Shown piece by piece: positions 8,983 through 18,990 of a DNA stretch of 44,586 bases; within the stretch, counting starts at the first letter, position 1, and each line of letters begins with the position of its first letter. A model generated the notes under the pieces. It saw only the letters and a list, made by a program, of their open reading frames with translations. It was not told the origin of the DNA and searched no databases. A program made the translations under genes and the position numbers. Source of the stretch: Anaerosolibacter sp. (GTDB taxonomy: Bacteria > Bacillota > Clostridia > Peptostreptococcales > Thermotaleaceae); the NCBI RefSeq assembly GCF_029240175.1, contig NZ_JARBTM010000021.1:1-44586 (forward strand), written 5' to 3'.

Positions 8983-10467
8983 GTGTACGATGTAGCGATT
9001 ATTGGTGCTGGCGTCATCGGGTGTGCAGTGGCCAGGGAGTTATCTCGATATGACTTGAAGGTGGTTTTGATTGAAAAAGATACGGATATCGCAAATGGCA
9101 CAACAAAAGCAAATAGTGCCATTGTCCATGGAGGTTATGACGCAAAGCCGGGAAGTTTAAAAGCAAGATTTAATGTGGAAGGCAATGCCATGTTTGATGA
9201 GATTTGTAAAGAATTAGATGTACCTTTTCAAAGAATAGGTTCTTTGGTATTGGCCTTTGATCATGAGGACGTTCAGGCGATACAGGAATTGTATGACAGA
9301 GGTGTAATAAACGGTGTACCTAACATGGAAATGTTAGACAGAGAGCAGATTTTGGCGTTAGAACCAAATCTAAATAAGGATATCATAGCTGCTCTCCATG
9401 CGCCAACGGCAGGGATCGTAGGGCCATGGGAGCTGGCTATAGCCATGGCAGAGAATGCTATAGAAAATGGGGTAGAGCTGAAGCTGGAACACAAGGTAAC
9501 ACAGATCGAAAAGCTGGAAAATGGTTATGGGATTTCTACGGACAAGGGAAAGCTGAAAGCTGCTTATGTCATTAACTGTGCAGGGTTATATGCCGATGAG
9601 GTGCACAACATGGTGGCTGACCCTAGTTTTCGTATCATACCAAGGAGAGGCCAGTACAATGTATTTGATAGAAGTGTAGGGGATTTTGTAAAGAAAGTGA
9701 TTTTCCAATGTCCCACAAAAAAAGGAAAAGGCGTATTAATTGCACCAACGGTCCATGGGAATCTGATCGTTGGACCAGATGCAGAGGAGCTTGACTGCAA
9801 AGAGAGTATAGAAACCACCATGGAAGGCCTTGGGTTCATTCGAGAGCAGGGGAAGAAATCTACGGAAAAAGTACCTTCCCACGCTATCATCACAGCCTTT
9901 GCTGGCCTAAGGGCTACGCCTAGTACGGGGGATTTTATCATTGAAGAGTTGACTGAAGCCAAAGGGTTTATCGATGTTGCTGGTATTGAATCACCAGGCT
10001 TGACAGCTGCACCTGCCATAGGGATATATGTTTTAGAATTGCTAAAGAATTCCGGTGTCATACTCAAAGAGAAAGAGTCTTTTAATCCCATTCGAAGAAA
10101 GGCGATACGGTTTATGGAGCTTACTGATGAAGAAAAGACAGAGCTCATTAAAAGAGATCCAAGGTTTGGAAGAATCATATGCCGATGTGAGAGTATCACA
10201 GAAGGAGAAATTGTAGATATCATTGGAAGAAAAGCAGGGGCATTGACTGTGGACGGCGTAAAAAGAAGGGCAAGGCCTGGAACAGGCAGGTGTCAAGGCG
10301 GTTTCTGTGGGCCAAGGGTAATGGAGATTCTTGCTAGGGAGCTCGAAATGGATATTACAGAGGTGCTCAAGGATCGTAGAGGCTCCTATCTATTAACAGG
10401 GCCAACAAAGGTAGATACAGGAATTGAAGAGAGCTTCGATGCTGTGGCAGCAGCAAAAGAACTGTAA
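8983..10467 (+). CDS. glpA: FAD-dependent glycerol-3-phosphate dehydrogenase, GlpA-like, with Fe-S domain
   Basis: A 494-residue flavoprotein. The N-terminal VAIIGAGVIGCAVARELSR is a Rossmann FAD site; the DAO fold runs to about 365. The C-terminal part is a BFD-like iron-sulfur domain with CRCE at about 399-401 and GTGRCQGGFC at about 431-440. It most likely oxidises glycerol-3-phosphate to DHAP. The GTG start follows AAAGGGGGG. It is first in a tight three-gene set with another flavoprotein and a DUF1667 protein, an arrangement known in Thermotoga and Clostridia. It lacks the quinone-type membrane partner GlpC, so the electron acceptor is uncertain. Confidence 0.87.
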   Translation: MYDVAIIGAGVIGCAVARELSRYDLKVVLIEKDTDIANGTTKANSAIVHGGYDAKPGSLKARFNVEGNAMFDEICKELDVPFQRIGSLVLAFDHEDVQAIQELYDRGVINGVPNMEMLDREQILALEPNLNKDIIAALHAPTAGIVGPWELAIAMAENAIENGVELKLEHKVTQIEKLENGYGISTDKGKLKAAYVINCAGLYADEVHNMVADPSFRIIPRRGQYNVFDRSVGDFVKKVIFQCPTKKGKGVLIAPTVHGNLIVGPDAEELDCKESIETTMEGLGFIREQGKKSTEKVPSHAIITAFAGLRATPSTGDFIIEELTEAKGFIDVAGIESPGLTAAPAIGIYVLELLKNSGVILKEKESFNPIRRKAIRFMELTDEEKTELIKRDPRFGRIICRCESITEGEIVDIIGRKAGALTVDGVKRRARPGTGRCQGGFCGPRVMEILARELEMDITEVLKDRRGSYLLTGPTKVDTGIEESFDAVAAAKEL

Positions 10468-10479
10468 GGGGGGATGGGT

Positions 10480-11745
10480 ATGTTAAATTATGATATCGTT
10501 GTTATTGGAGGAGGCCCTGCAGGCTTAGCAGCAGCCATTGAAGCGAAGAAGAACGGCGTAGACAGTATTCTTGTTATAGAAAGGGATCGGGAACTTGGTG
10601 GAATTCTTCAGCAGTGTATACACAATGGGTTTGGGCTTCATATCTTTAAAGAGGAGCTGACAGGACCGGAATATGCCCAACGATTTATCGAACAATTGGA
10701 GGACATGGGAATTTCTTATAAATTGGATACCATGGTATTAGATATTAGCGAAGACAAGTCGTTGATGGTGATGAATCGTACCGATGGACTGCTAAAAATA
10801 CGGGGAAAAGCCATTATTTTAGCCATGGGCTGCAGGGAGAGAACAAGAGGTGCGATTAATATCCCGGGCACAAGACCTGCAGGGGTATTTACTGCAGGGA
10901 CAGCCCAAAGATTCGTAAATATGGAAGGGTACATGGTAGGTAAGAAGGTGGTGATTCTTGGCTCAGGAGATATCGGCTTGATCATGGCCAGAAGACTTAC
11001 CTTAGAGGGTGCAGAGGTTAAAGCTGTGGCAGAGTTGATGCCTTACTCTGGCGGCTTAACCAGAAATATTGTACAATGCTTAGATGATTTTGATATTCCT
11101 TTGTTTTTGAGTCATACATTGATAGATATAAAGGGGCGGGACAGAGTAGAAGGAATTACCATTGCCAAGGTAGATGAGAACAGAAAGCCTATACCTGGTA
11201 CAGAACAGCACTATGAATGTGATACCCTTCTGTTATCAGTAGGCCTTATACCAGAGAATGAACTTTCTAAGAGTGCAGGCATTCAGTTGGATTCGATTAC
11301 AGGGGGACCTGTGGTCAATGAGGCCATGGAGACATCGGTAAAAGGAATCTTTGCCTGTGGCAATGTGGTTCATGTTCACGACTTGGTAGACTGGGTAACA
11401 GAGGAAAGCAGAAGAGCTGGAAGAAATGCTGCGAAGTTTATCAAGGATGAATTATGGGATGGGGGCCCTTCCTTTAGAACGGCGGCAGAAAAAGGAATTC
11501 GCTATATTGTTCCCCACATGGTAAGGGTAGAAAATGTTGAACAAACAGTGGATTTATTTATGCGGGTAGATGATGTGTATACCAATGTGAATATGGTGGT
11601 TAAATTGGATGGTGTAAGGATACGGACCATTACGAAGAAGCATCTTGCCCCAGGTGAAATGGAAAGTATTAAAATTCCAACCAAGTTTCTAAAGGAAAAG
11701 AGTGGTGGGCTGCTTACAGTTTGTCTAGAGAAGGAGGGGGCTTAA
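10480..11745 (+). CDS. FAD/NAD(P)-dependent oxidoreductase of the glycerol-phosphate module
   Basis: A 421-residue pyridine nucleotide-disulfide-type flavoprotein. IVVIGGGPAGLAAAIEA (near residue 5) binds FAD and VVILGSGDIGLIMARRL (about 150) binds NAD(P). A CGNVVHVHDLVD segment near 290 is the second FAD contact. The ATG at 10480 is preferred to that at 10474, because AAGGGGGG ends right against the earlier one. It starts 12 bases after the GlpA-like gene, and its stop touches the next ATG. It probably passes electrons from the first flavoprotein to NAD. That direction is inferred. Confidence 0.82.
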   Translation: MLNYDIVVIGGGPAGLAAAIEAKKNGVDSILVIERDRELGGILQQCIHNGFGLHIFKEELTGPEYAQRFIEQLEDMGISYKLDTMVLDISEDKSLMVMNRTDGLLKIRGKAIILAMGCRERTRGAINIPGTRPAGVFTAGTAQRFVNMEGYMVGKKVVILGSGDIGLIMARRLTLEGAEVKAVAELMPYSGGLTRNIVQCLDDFDIPLFLSHTLIDIKGRDRVEGITIAKVDENRKPIPGTEQHYECDTLLLSVGLIPENELSKSAGIQLDSITGGPVVNEAMETSVKGIFACGNVVHVHDLVDWVTEESRRAGRNAAKFIKDELWDGGPSFRTAAEKGIRYIVPHMVRVENVEQTVDLFMRVDDVYTNVNMVVKLDGVRIRTITKKHLAPGEMESIKIPTKFLKEKSGGLLTVCLEKEGA

Positions 11746-12111
11746 ATGAATAAAAAAGAAATGATTTGTATTGTCTGTCCTATGGGATGCCGCCTGACCT
11801 TACAAGAGGATGTAAATGAGGAAAAGGGTTATAAGGTCTCCGGGAACCAATGCCATAGGGGAATCGAATATGGAATTATGGAGCAGGTAAATCCAACGAG
11901 AGCCCTTACGTCTACAGTAAAGATCAAGGATTCATCCTTAAATCGATTGCCTGTCCGTACGGATCATCCGATTCCTAAGGCAATGCTTTTTGAATGTATG
12001 AAGCTTTTAAATCACATAGAGATTCAAGCACCTATAAAGATGGGAGATATCGTGGTGGAAAATGTTTTAAACACCGGTGCGAATATCATTGCATCAAGAA
12101 GTATGGCTTGA
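11746..12111 (+). CDS. DUF1667 protein with four-cysteine metal site
   Basis: A 121-residue protein with CIVCPMGC (Cys8, 11, 15) and Cys36 in GNQCHRG, suited to a [4Fe-4S] or zinc site. This is the DUF1667 family, usually next to the two flavoproteins upstream. The ATG immediately follows the previous stop, so translation is probably coupled. It is likely the small electron-transfer or assembly subunit of the glycerol-3-phosphate dehydrogenase complex. No activity has been assigned that I can name. Confidence 0.85.
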   Translation: MNKKEMICIVCPMGCRLTLQEDVNEEKGYKVSGNQCHRGIEYGIMEQVNPTRALTSTVKIKDSSLNRLPVRTDHPIPKAMLFECMKLLNHIEIQAPIKMGDIVVENVLNTGANIIASRSMA

Positions 12112-12124
12112 GGGGGGAATATGG

Positions 12125-13546
12125 GTGAAAATAGCAGCGATCACAAACATTGGAACAAAAAAGAAGATAGGACAGAGGGAATTGACAGAGTGGAGATATA
12201 ATCAATTATTTGACGATATGCTAGACGGTATTTGTATTATCAACGAATTTGGTCATATTGAGTATGTGAATCGATCCTATGAAAGGCTTTTACGGGTAAA
12301 TCATAGGGGGGAGATGGGTAAAAGCATATTTCATACCCAAAATGATGAAGTGATTCTGACTTCCTATAGGGAAAAGAGGCCGACAAAAGGGAATCTAAAT
12401 AATTATATCGGTGCCAATCAAATTAGTGTTGCTGCATCCCCAATTTTTCATCATGAAATATTTCGAGGTGTTATTGCCATATATCGTGAATTATGGCCAA
12501 TGGACAAACTGAAGAAAAAGGATACTTTGATTGAGTTCTCTGTATCCAATGAGGCTCCTGGTGCTGACCTCAATCCGAACTTTAGAGAGATTGTTGGAAA
12601 AAGTAAAGTAATGGAAAAGGCATTGCTCATGGCCCAGAAAGCTGCAAAGACATCTGCTACTGTATTGGTAAGAGGCGAAAGCGGTACGGGAAAAGAACTC
12701 GTTGCGAGAGCGATCCATTACTCTAGTGAAAGGGTGAGCAAGCCCTTTGTGAAGGTGAACTGTGGTGCCATTCCAGGAACCTTATTAGAATCTGAGCTTT
12801 TTGGCCATGAGCAGGGAGCTTTTACAGGTGCGATTCGTAGAAAAAAGGGAAAGTTTGAGCAGGCTGACGGGGGGACAATTTTTCTAGATGAGATTGGAGA
12901 TATGCCCATGGAAATGCAGGTAAAACTGCTAAGGGTTCTCCAAGAGCGGGAGTTTGAAAGAGTTGGCGGGGAAGAAACCATAAAGTGTGATGTAAGAATT
13001 ATTGCAGCTACCAATCGTCCTTTAGAGGATCTCATGGAGAAGGGTGAATTTCGAGAGGACTTATATTATCGATTGAATGTGGTGCCTATCCACCTACCGG
13101 CCCTAAAGGAAAGAAAGGATGATATTCCTTTACTGATTCAGCACTTCATCGAAAAAATATGCAGGCGGCTTGATAAAGAATCTGTAGGGCTCACAGAAGA
13201 TACGGAGATTTGTCTATGTAACTATGATTGGCCGGGAAATATTCGTGAATTAGAGAATCTTATGGAACGGCTGATTGTTCTAACAGAAAGAGATGAAATT
13301 GACATGGGAGACTTGCCGTCCTATATATCCAATGTTTATCAAAGCAGTTATATTCCTGGGGGCATAAAACCATTGATTGATTTTGATCAAAATGGAGAGG
13401 TGGCAACCTTGGAAGAATATGAAAAAGAAATCATTCGTTATGCAATTAGAAAGTTTGGCAGTTTTAATGCAGCAGGGAAAGCCCTGGGTGTGACCCATAA
13501 AACAGTGGCCTTCAAGGCGAGAAAATATAATATTATCGAAGAATAA
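12125..13546 (+). CDS. Sigma-54 activator with one PAS domain
   Basis: A 473-residue enhancer-binding protein: PAS domain (about 25-130), AAA+ domain from about 155 with GESGTGKE (about 184), HEQGAFTGA (about 230) and IFLDEIGD, then a Fis-type HTH ending in KARKYNII. The GTG at 12125 is used because AGGGGGG lies 8-14 bases upstream; the ORF before it overlaps the DUF1667 gene. It is 13 bases from that gene and so likely co-transcribed with the dehydrogenase. Its HTH ([20 protein letters not shown]) is almost that of the HPr-domain activator. Targets probably include the chemoreceptor promoter just downstream. Confidence 0.93.
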   Translation: MKIAAITNIGTKKKIGQRELTEWRYNQLFDDMLDGICIINEFGHIEYVNRSYERLLRVNHRGEMGKSIFHTQNDEVILTSYREKRPTKGNLNNYIGANQISVAASPIFHHEIFRGVIAIYRELWPMDKLKKKDTLIEFSVSNEAPGADLNPNFREIVGKSKVMEKALLMAQKAAKTSATVLVRGESGTGKELVARAIHYSSERVSKPFVKVNCGAIPGTLLESELFGHEQGAFTGAIRRKKGKFEQADGGTIFLDEIGDMPMEMQVKLLRVLQEREFERVGGEETIKCDVRIIAATNRPLEDLMEKGEFREDLYYRLNVVPIHLPALKERKDDIPLLIQHFIEKICRRLDKESVGLTEDTEICLCNYDWPGNIRELENLMERLIVLTERDEIDMGDLPSYISNVYQSSYIPGGIKPLIDFDQNGEVATLEEYEKEIIRYAIRKFGSFNAAGKALGVTHKTVAFKARKYNIIEE

Positions 13547-13559
13547 GCATAGAGAATAT

Positions 13560-13593
13560 AAGCCTATCAAAGAATTGATGGGCTTATTTTATT
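13560..13593 (+). terminator. Intrinsic terminator
   Basis: An 11-bp stem with a G-U pair (13560-13570 with 13575-13585), AGAA loop and a T-rich tail ends the dehydrogenase-activator operon. Confidence 0.8.
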
Positions 13594-13670
13594 GTCTAAG
13601 AAAGTATAGATTCTAATTAGGATCAACCTTAGTAAGAACGAGCAGTATAAGGATCTTGAAATATTCTACA

Positions 13671-13796
13671 ATAAAAAATCAGGGGTGCAGGGGAAGTATT
13701 CCCATGCCGTAGTCAGAGGGGTACTCAGGCTGCTTAGCAGCCGTCGAAGGGGAACTAGGTTCCCCTAGCGAAGGCGTCGTTAGATGCATTTTTTAT
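13671..13796. repeat. Structured element with three triloop hairpins
   Basis: ATAAAAAA (13671-13678) and its inverse TTTTTTAT (13789-13796) flank three hairpins in a row: 13687-13707, 13728-13742 (GGCTGC-TTA-GCAGCC) and 13748-13766 (AGGGGAAC-TAG-GTTCCCCT). It is GC-rich compared with its AT-rich surroundings and has no ORF. It could be a non-autonomous mobile element or a structured RNA; I do not recognise the family. Confidence 0.5.
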
Positions 13797-13854
13797 GGGA
13801 AAAAACACCAAAATATTATAAAAAAAACCAATGAATTGGGAAAAAATATCAAAA
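13797..13854 (+). promoter_or_regulatory. Candidate enhancer sites for the chemoreceptor promoter
   Basis: Two direct copies, GGGAAAAAACACCAAAA (13797-13813) and GGGAAAAAATATCAAAA (13838-13854), start 41 bases apart, about four helical turns. The second closely matches GGAAAAAAGTATCAAAA at 5513-5529. They lie about 150-190 bases before the -24 box. Confidence 0.45.
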
Positions 13855-13992
13855 CTGCTGGGAACAAAGGAACAAATACACAAAGAAACATAGGCATATA
13901 CGCAGTAGAAAAAGAGGAAAGTGGCATCTTATGGGTCTAATAATCAGTTTTTGTCAAAAAATCGATAGACTATAAAAGAGATTGCGGGTATT

Positions 13993-14008
13993 TGGCATAT
14001 ACATTGCT
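13993..14008 (+). promoter_or_regulatory. Sigma-54 (-24/-12) promoter of the chemoreceptor
   Basis: TGGCATATACATTGCT has GG and GC 12 bases apart and matches the dhaK and glpP promoters at all conserved positions. Transcription should begin near 14019, with AAGGAGGG at 14030-14038 and the ATG at 14044. Confidence 0.87.
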
Positions 14009-14043
14009 ATAGACAAAAGTAACCACAAGGAAGGAGGGAATAT

Positions 14044-15957
14044 ATGAATAAGAGAATAATTGTCTTAGTAGCTACGGTTGTTTTAAATATATTTTTATCT
14101 TGGGCAATAGAGGGGATAGGATTATCCTCAAAAATGCCCACAATTCTCCTGATTTTGTTGTTGGGACAAAGTATTTTTTATGGGTTATTTTCCTTTGTAC
14201 AAAGACCTTTGAGACAAACAGAAGGACAAATAAATAATCTAAAGGCTTCCAGTATTGGGAAAGAAGAAAAAACGGATAACAACATCCTGGAGGTTTCTGA
14301 AAAAGTAGCAATGAATGCACAAAACCTGATTAATTTATCCCATAAGAATACAGAGGACGCATGTCACCTAGAAAACCTTGCCAAAAATATGCTGGGAAAT
14401 ATTCAACAAATGGTAAAGGTGACAAATGATGTGAATGCTAGTATTCAACAATGGGCAGCAGCATCTCAGATAGGTACAAATCAAGCACAAAATATGTTGA
14501 TCTCCTCAAATGCCTCCATGAAATTAATTCAAAAAAGCAAGGATACCATCCAGCATTCAAATCATTTTCTTCTGGAGATGGCCAAGGAAATAAGATTATC
14601 TGCCATAAATATGGAGGTACTCCAGCCGATTACAAAACAAATGGGTATTTTCCTTGGAAATATAGAGAATATTGCGAAGCAGACGAATTTGTTGGCACTG
14701 AATGCTGCCATTGAAGCTGCCAGGGCTGGAGACACTGGAAAAGGATTCTCTGTGGTAGCAGATGAAATTAGGAAGTTATCCGATGAGAGTACGCAACTGA
14801 CCAATGAAATGAAAGCAGGGGTAGGTTCTATCACAAATACCATTGAAAGTATCAATAAAAGCTTTGAGGGGAATCTAAATAAAATATCAGGTGTGGAAGA
14901 AGTTTCTAAAAGGGCAGCTGAAGCCATGGATGAGATTGAACATCAGCTTAAGGATATTTGCCATGCCCTAGAGGTGGTTTTTGAATCTACCGATGGACAG
15001 GGAAAGATGGGAGAGCAGATTGCTGTATCCATCAAAGAAGTCTCTGATGCCGCCAGTGACTCCATGGGTGTTAGTAATAAAACCATGGAATCTATCGTAA
15101 ATCAACTAAAGAATAATAAGGAAATAGCGATCTTGGCACAAGAATTGGGCATCTGCTCCTATGATTTGCAGAAAACGGCTGTCCAATATAAGAGTGATAA
15201 GGAAGTTTTTTTTGGAATCAATCCCATTGCTTCTCCAGAGCTGCGTAAGCAATACTTTGATATTATTAACGAAGCTGCCAGGCAGGCAGGATTAAAGGCT
15301 AGAACTATTATTGTACAGGATTATAATGCACTGGCAGAGGCTATGGCTAACAATATTATTGATGTAGGCTGGTTTTCCCCTTTCGCCTATGTAAATGCCC
15401 GAGGAAAAACCAAAGCAGAGCCCATTGCTATGGCAGTCATCAATGGACAACCCTTCTATCATGGGTGTATTGTTACAAAGAAGAACAATGGTATTCTCAA
15501 TCTAAAAGATTTAAGCAGTAAGATTTTTGGTTATGTGGATGAAAAATCCACATCAGGGTATGTTTACCCAAGATATATATTAAAAGAAAATCATTTGAAT
15601 GCTGATAGGATGTTCAAGCAGGTGCAGTATTTAGGAAGTCATAATAAAGTCATTGAAGCGGTATTGCATGGAGATGTGGATGGAGGCGCCACCTACGATG
15701 TGGGAATCCAGGTTGCTAAAAATGCAGGTCTACCTACTCAGCAGCTACATATCCTGGCAAAAACAGAGCCTATACCAGCCGATGCAATTGCTGTGAATTC
15801 CAAAATGGATAGCCATAAGAAGCAGCAATTAAAAGAAGCATTTTTGAACCTTAAAAACACGGAGAAGGGAAAAACGTTATTTGTCAATTCTATCTTTACA
15901 GATTTTATTGAAAACAACGATGGGTATTATGATGTGATTCGAAAGGTGTCTGGCTAA
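14044..15957 (+). CDS. Chemoreceptor signalling protein fused to a C-terminal PhnD-like binding domain
   Basis: A 637-residue protein. Two helices (about 5-25 and 31-51) form an N-terminal membrane hairpin, with MNKR before and RPLR after, so both ends are predicted to be cytoplasmic. The methyl-accepting signalling region follows, with the hairpin tip [20 protein letters not shown] near 212-230. Residues 388-637 are a PhnD-type substrate-binding domain: [33 protein letters not shown] and [10 protein letters not shown]. Such domains normally sit outside the cell; here it seems to be inside. There is no HAMP or extracellular sensor. The sigma-54 promoter and neighbours suggest taxis tied to glycerol metabolism, perhaps sensing a phosphorylated metabolite; that is inference. 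Confidence 0.88.
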   Translation: MNKRIIVLVATVVLNIFLSWAIEGIGLSSKMPTILLILLLGQSIFYGLFSFVQRPLRQTEGQINNLKASSIGKEEKTDNNILEVSEKVAMNAQNLINLSHKNTEDACHLENLAKNMLGNIQQMVKVTNDVNASIQQWAAASQIGTNQAQNMLISSNASMKLIQKSKDTIQHSNHFLLEMAKEIRLSAINMEVLQPITKQMGIFLGNIENIAKQTNLLALNAAIEAARAGDTGKGFSVVADEIRKLSDESTQLTNEMKAGVGSITNTIESINKSFEGNLNKISGVEEVSKRAAEAMDEIEHQLKDICHALEVVFESTDGQGKMGEQIAVSIKEVSDAASDSMGVSNKTMESIVNQLKNNKEIAILAQELGICSYDLQKTAVQYKSDKEVFFGINPIASPELRKQYFDIINEAARQAGLKARTIIVQDYNALAEAMANNIIDVGWFSPFAYVNARGKTKAEPIAMAVINGQPFYHGCIVTKKNNGILNLKDLSSKIFGYVDEKSTSGYVYPRYILKENHLNADRMFKQVQYLGSHNKVIEAVLHGDVDGGATYDVGIQVAKNAGLPTQQLHILAKTEPIPADAIAVNSKMDSHKKQQLKEAFLNLKNTEKGKTLFVNSIFTDFIENNDGYYDVIRKVSG

Positions 15958-16003
15958 TATCATGAAATGAATGACCATGAAGTTAGAGATAGCAAAAAAG
16001 GGG

Positions 16004-16035
16004 CAAGGGTACAGAAACGTCTGTACCCTTGTTTT
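16004..16035. terminator. Terminator between convergent genes
   Basis: An 11-bp perfect stem (16004-16014 with 16021-16031) with a 6-base loop followed by TTTT. It ends the chemoreceptor transcript and may also serve argGH from the other side. Confidence 0.82.
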
Positions 16036-16047
16036 GGGGAAGAAACA

Positions 16048-17424
16048 TTATATATCGGAAAGAAAATCCTCTGCTTGCTGAATCATGGTATCAATGCTTC
16101 CTTTGGCTGTAGAGCCGTAAGATACTTTGGAGGCAATGCAGTTTTCAATCTTTATGATTTCTAGAATATCTTCAGTAAATACAGGGGAAAAGCTAATGAA
16201 TTCATCTAAGGATAAATCATCTATGGCTTTTCCGTGCTGAATACAGTGGAGCACCATTTTGCCCACAATTTCATGGGAGCTTCGGAAGGGAACGCCCTTC
16301 TTTACCAGGTAGTCAGCCACGTCGGTAGCATTCATAAAGCCTTCTTTTGTTGCCTTCTTCATCTGATCCTTTTGGATGGTCGTGGTTTTTAACATTTCAT
16401 TGAAAATCACCAGACAATCTTTAAGATTTTCCACAGTATCAAACAAGGGAGGCTTATCTTCCTGCATATCCTTATTATAAGCCAATGGCAGTCCCTTCAT
16501 GATGGTCAATATGTTCATGAGGTTCCCATAGATTCTACCAGTTTTCCCACGGATCAGCTCGGCCACATCAGGGTTTTTCTTTTGGGGCATGATACTGCTC
16601 CCCGTACTATAGGCATCATCCATCTCTATGAAGTGAAACTCCGCAGAGCTCCAAAGGATAAGCTCCTCACAAAATCTGCTGAGGTGCATCATCATGATGG
16701 AAGCGTCACTGATAAATTCAATGGCAAAATCTCGATCGCTGACGGCGTCCATGGAATTTTGGCATATATCACTGAATCCCAATTGCTGGGCTAGGAATTG
16801 TCGATCTGTTTCATAGGTAGTACCTGCCAAGGCACCAGCGCCAAGGGGCATGATATTTACCCGCTCATAACAGTCATGGAGTCTAGCCAAATCTCGCTTA
16901 AAAATTTGAAAATATGCCATCATATGGTATCCAAAAGTAACTGGCTGGGCTCTTTGAAGATGCGTATACCCAGGCATTACAGTATCTTTATGGATAGTAC
17001 CAAGATCCTTTAAAGTTGTTAACAAGTTCTTGAGTAATCCACAGATTTCTTCAATTTCTTCTCGAAGATAGAGGCGGATATCCACAGCTACTTGGTCATT
17101 TCTGCTTCTAGCTGTATGGAGTTTCTTGCCAACATCTCCGATACGATCAATCAGAAGTTTTTCAATGTTCATATGAATATCTTCATATTCGATTTGAAAG
17201 GTAACCAACCCGCCCTCGATATCCCCAAGGATGGCTTGAAGACCATCGATAATGAGTTGAGATTCTTCAGTGGTGATAATGTTACATTTGCCCAGCATCT
17301 TTGCGTGGGCCATGCTGCCTAGGATATCATGTTTATACAACTTTTGGTCAAATTCGATGGAGGCATTGAAGCTGTCTACAAGGGAAGCGGTGCTTTTGGC
17401 AAATCTTCCGCCCCATAGCTTCAT
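16048..17424 (-). CDS. argH: Argininosuccinate lyase
   Basis: A 458-residue fumarase/aspartase-superfamily enzyme that splits argininosuccinate into arginine and fumarate, the last step of arginine synthesis. The signature [12 protein letters not shown] is intact, and [10 protein letters not shown] at the start and [10 protein letters not shown] near 108 are typical. Its ATG overlaps the argG stop by four bases (ATGA), so translation is coupled. Length is normal. Confidence 0.98.
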   Translation of the reverse strand: MKLWGGRFAKSTASLVDSFNASIEFDQKLYKHDILGSMAHAKMLGKCNIITTEESQLIIDGLQAILGDIEGGLVTFQIEYEDIHMNIEKLLIDRIGDVGKKLHTARSRNDQVAVDIRLYLREEIEEICGLLKNLLTTLKDLGTIHKDTVMPGYTHLQRAQPVTFGYHMMAYFQIFKRDLARLHDCYERVNIMPLGAGALAGTTYETDRQFLAQQLGFSDICQNSMDAVSDRDFAIEFISDASIMMMHLSRFCEELILWSSAEFHFIEMDDAYSTGSSIMPQKKNPDVAELIRGKTGRIYGNLMNILTIMKGLPLAYNKDMQEDKPPLFDTVENLKDCLVIFNEMLKTTTIQKDQMKKATKEGFMNATDVADYLVKKGVPFRSSHEIVGKMVLHCIQHGKAIDDLSLDEFISFSPVFTEDILEIIKIENCIASKVSYGSTAKGSIDTMIQQAEDFLSDI

Positions 17425-18656
17425 ATGGCTTTTTTCTCTTTCTTTGCCTTCTTTTCATTTTCGAACTTCATAAGAGATCGAATGGTCAACGGAAGGGCAA
17501 ATAGATTAATGAAACCCTCAGCATCTTTTTGATTGTAAACATGATCCTCACCGAATGTAACAAACTCTTCGTTGTATAGAGAATATGGCGAAGCTGTGGC
17601 TACAGCTTTACATGTACCTTTATATAATTTTAATTTTACTTTACCTGTAACATATTCTTGGGTGCTGTCTACAAACTGATCTAATGCATCTTTAAGGGGT
17701 GTGAACCATAGACCATCGTAAACCAATTGGGCATACTTTTCTGATACAGTCTTTTTGAAGCTCATGGTGGATCGGTCCAAAGTTAACTTTTCCAATGATT
17801 TGTGGGCTTCATATAGGATGGTACCACCAGGCGTTTCATAAACACCTCTGGACTTCATACCTACCAATCGATTTTCAACAATATCAATAATCCCCACACC
17901 ATGGGCGCCGCCAATTTTGTTTAAAGCATGGATCATCTCTACAGGATCATAAGCAATGCCATTTACAGCTGTAGGGATGCCTTTTTCAAATTCAACTTCT
18001 ACGTAAGCGGGTGTATCAGGTGCTTTTTCTGGGGCTACACCCATCATATAAATACTGCTGTCGTGCTCATTCCAAGGACTTTCTAAATTCCCGCCCTCGT
18101 GGCTCAAATGCCATATGTTTCGATCACGACTGTACGGATCTTTCTTGGTAACAGGGATCGGAATATTATGCTTCACAGCATAATCAATACAATCCTCTCT
18201 GGATTTCAGGTTCCAGATTCTCCAAGGTGCAATGACCTTTAAGAAAGGATTTAACGCCTTAATGGTTGCTTCAAAACGAACTTGATCATTTCCCTTACCT
18301 GTTGCGCCGTGGGCAATGGCTACAGCGCCTTCTTTCTCTGCAATTTCAACCAATTTCTTAGCGATCAATGGTCTTGCAAAGGATGTACCCAATAGATAAT
18401 CATCTTCATAAACAGCGCCAGCCTTTAAGGTTGGGAAAACATAGTCTGTAATAAATTCTTTCGTCACGTCTACCACATAGGCTTTAGAAGCCCCTGTGGA
18501 AAGAGCTTTTTTCTCTACTGCTGCTAGATCCTCTTCTTGCCCAACATCCACGCATACCGCGATAACTTCATAGCCATAGTTTTCCTCTAACCATTTAAGT
18601 ATAACGGAAGTGTCCAGTCCTCCGGAGTATGCCAATACTACTTTTTGTTTTTCCAT
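17421..18656 (-). CDS. argG: Argininosuccinate synthase
   Basis: A 411-residue ATP-dependent ligase joining citrulline and aspartate. [18 protein letters not shown] is the N-type ATP pyrophosphatase P-loop. [13 protein letters not shown] and [15 protein letters not shown] support the family. The C-terminus ends in a lysine-rich tail (KKAKKEKK) that may be a lineage addition. An AGGAGG site precedes the ATG. A promoter and an ArgR-like site lie just upstream. Confidence 0.98.
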   Translation of the reverse strand: MEKQKVVLAYSGGLDTSVILKWLEENYGYEVIAVCVDVGQEEDLAAVEKKALSTGASKAYVVDVTKEFITDYVFPTLKAGAVYEDDYLLGTSFARPLIAKKLVEIAEKEGAVAIAHGATGKGNDQVRFEATIKALNPFLKVIAPWRIWNLKSREDCIDYAVKHNIPIPVTKKDPYSRDRNIWHLSHEGGNLESPWNEHDSSIYMMGVAPEKAPDTPAYVEVEFEKGIPTAVNGIAYDPVEMIHALNKIGGAHGVGIIDIVENRLVGMKSRGVYETPGGTILYEAHKSLEKLTLDRSTMSFKKTVSEKYAQLVYDGLWFTPLKDALDQFVDSTQEYVTGKVKLKLYKGTCKAVATASPYSLYNEEFVTFGEDHVYNQKDAEGFINLFALPLTIRSLMKFENEKKAKKEKKAI

Positions 18657-18694
18657 AATCCTAACCTCCTAAATATGAAAATTTCTTAATTCCT

Positions 18695-18734
18695 ATTATA
18701 GCAAAACTGTATGATTATGCAATATAAATATGCA
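18695..18734 (-). promoter_or_regulatory. argGH promoter with ArgR-box-like operator
   Basis: On the minus strand a perfect TATAAT (18695-18700) lies 16 bases from a weak TTGCAT -35. A near-palindrome, TGCATATTTATATTGCA (18718-18734), overlaps the -35 box. The spacing and AT centre resemble ArgR/AhrC boxes, so arginine repression is likely. Confidence 0.55.
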
Positions 18735-18920
18735 AAATAATTTATAAAAATACAAAAATTTTTTCGGGATAATTTATTTAGTGAGACCTTAGGTTGGATA
18801 GATTATACGTACACATAGGATAAACATGGACAAGGATACTAAATGAAGGTAGAATCAAGAAAAATATAAGAAAGGGAAAATTTAAAGAATTATAATAAAT
18901 ATACATATATGCGTATATAA

Positions 18921-18977
18921 AAACAAAACCCTTAAGTATTTGATCTGTTCCACGTAGAATGACCATTCTTAAGGGTT
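18921..18977 (-). terminator. Terminator of pepD
   Basis: Read on the minus strand, AACCCTTAAG and CTTAAGGGTT (18968-18977 and 18927-18936) form a 10-bp stem with a 31-base loop followed by TTTGTTTTT. The long loop lowers certainty. The rest of the 334-base gap between pepD and argG shows no gene. Confidence 0.6.
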
Positions 18978-18990
18978 ATTGCAAATAAAA

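Noticed and set aside
9564-10223. 219-residue open frame antisense to the GlpA-like gene
   Set aside because: It lies wholly inside a clearly conserved gene, has no ribosome site and its protein looks like a frame shadow.
12077-12124. Longer N-terminus of the second activator
   Set aside because: It would overlap the DUF1667 gene, and the AGGGGGG site points to the GTG at 12125.
13671-13796. Group II intron or CRISPR repeat
   Set aside because: There is no domain V signature, no reverse transcriptase and no spaced identical repeats.
18778-18966. 62-residue frame between pepD and argG
   Set aside because: It overlaps the pepD terminator, is AT-driven and has no ribosome site.
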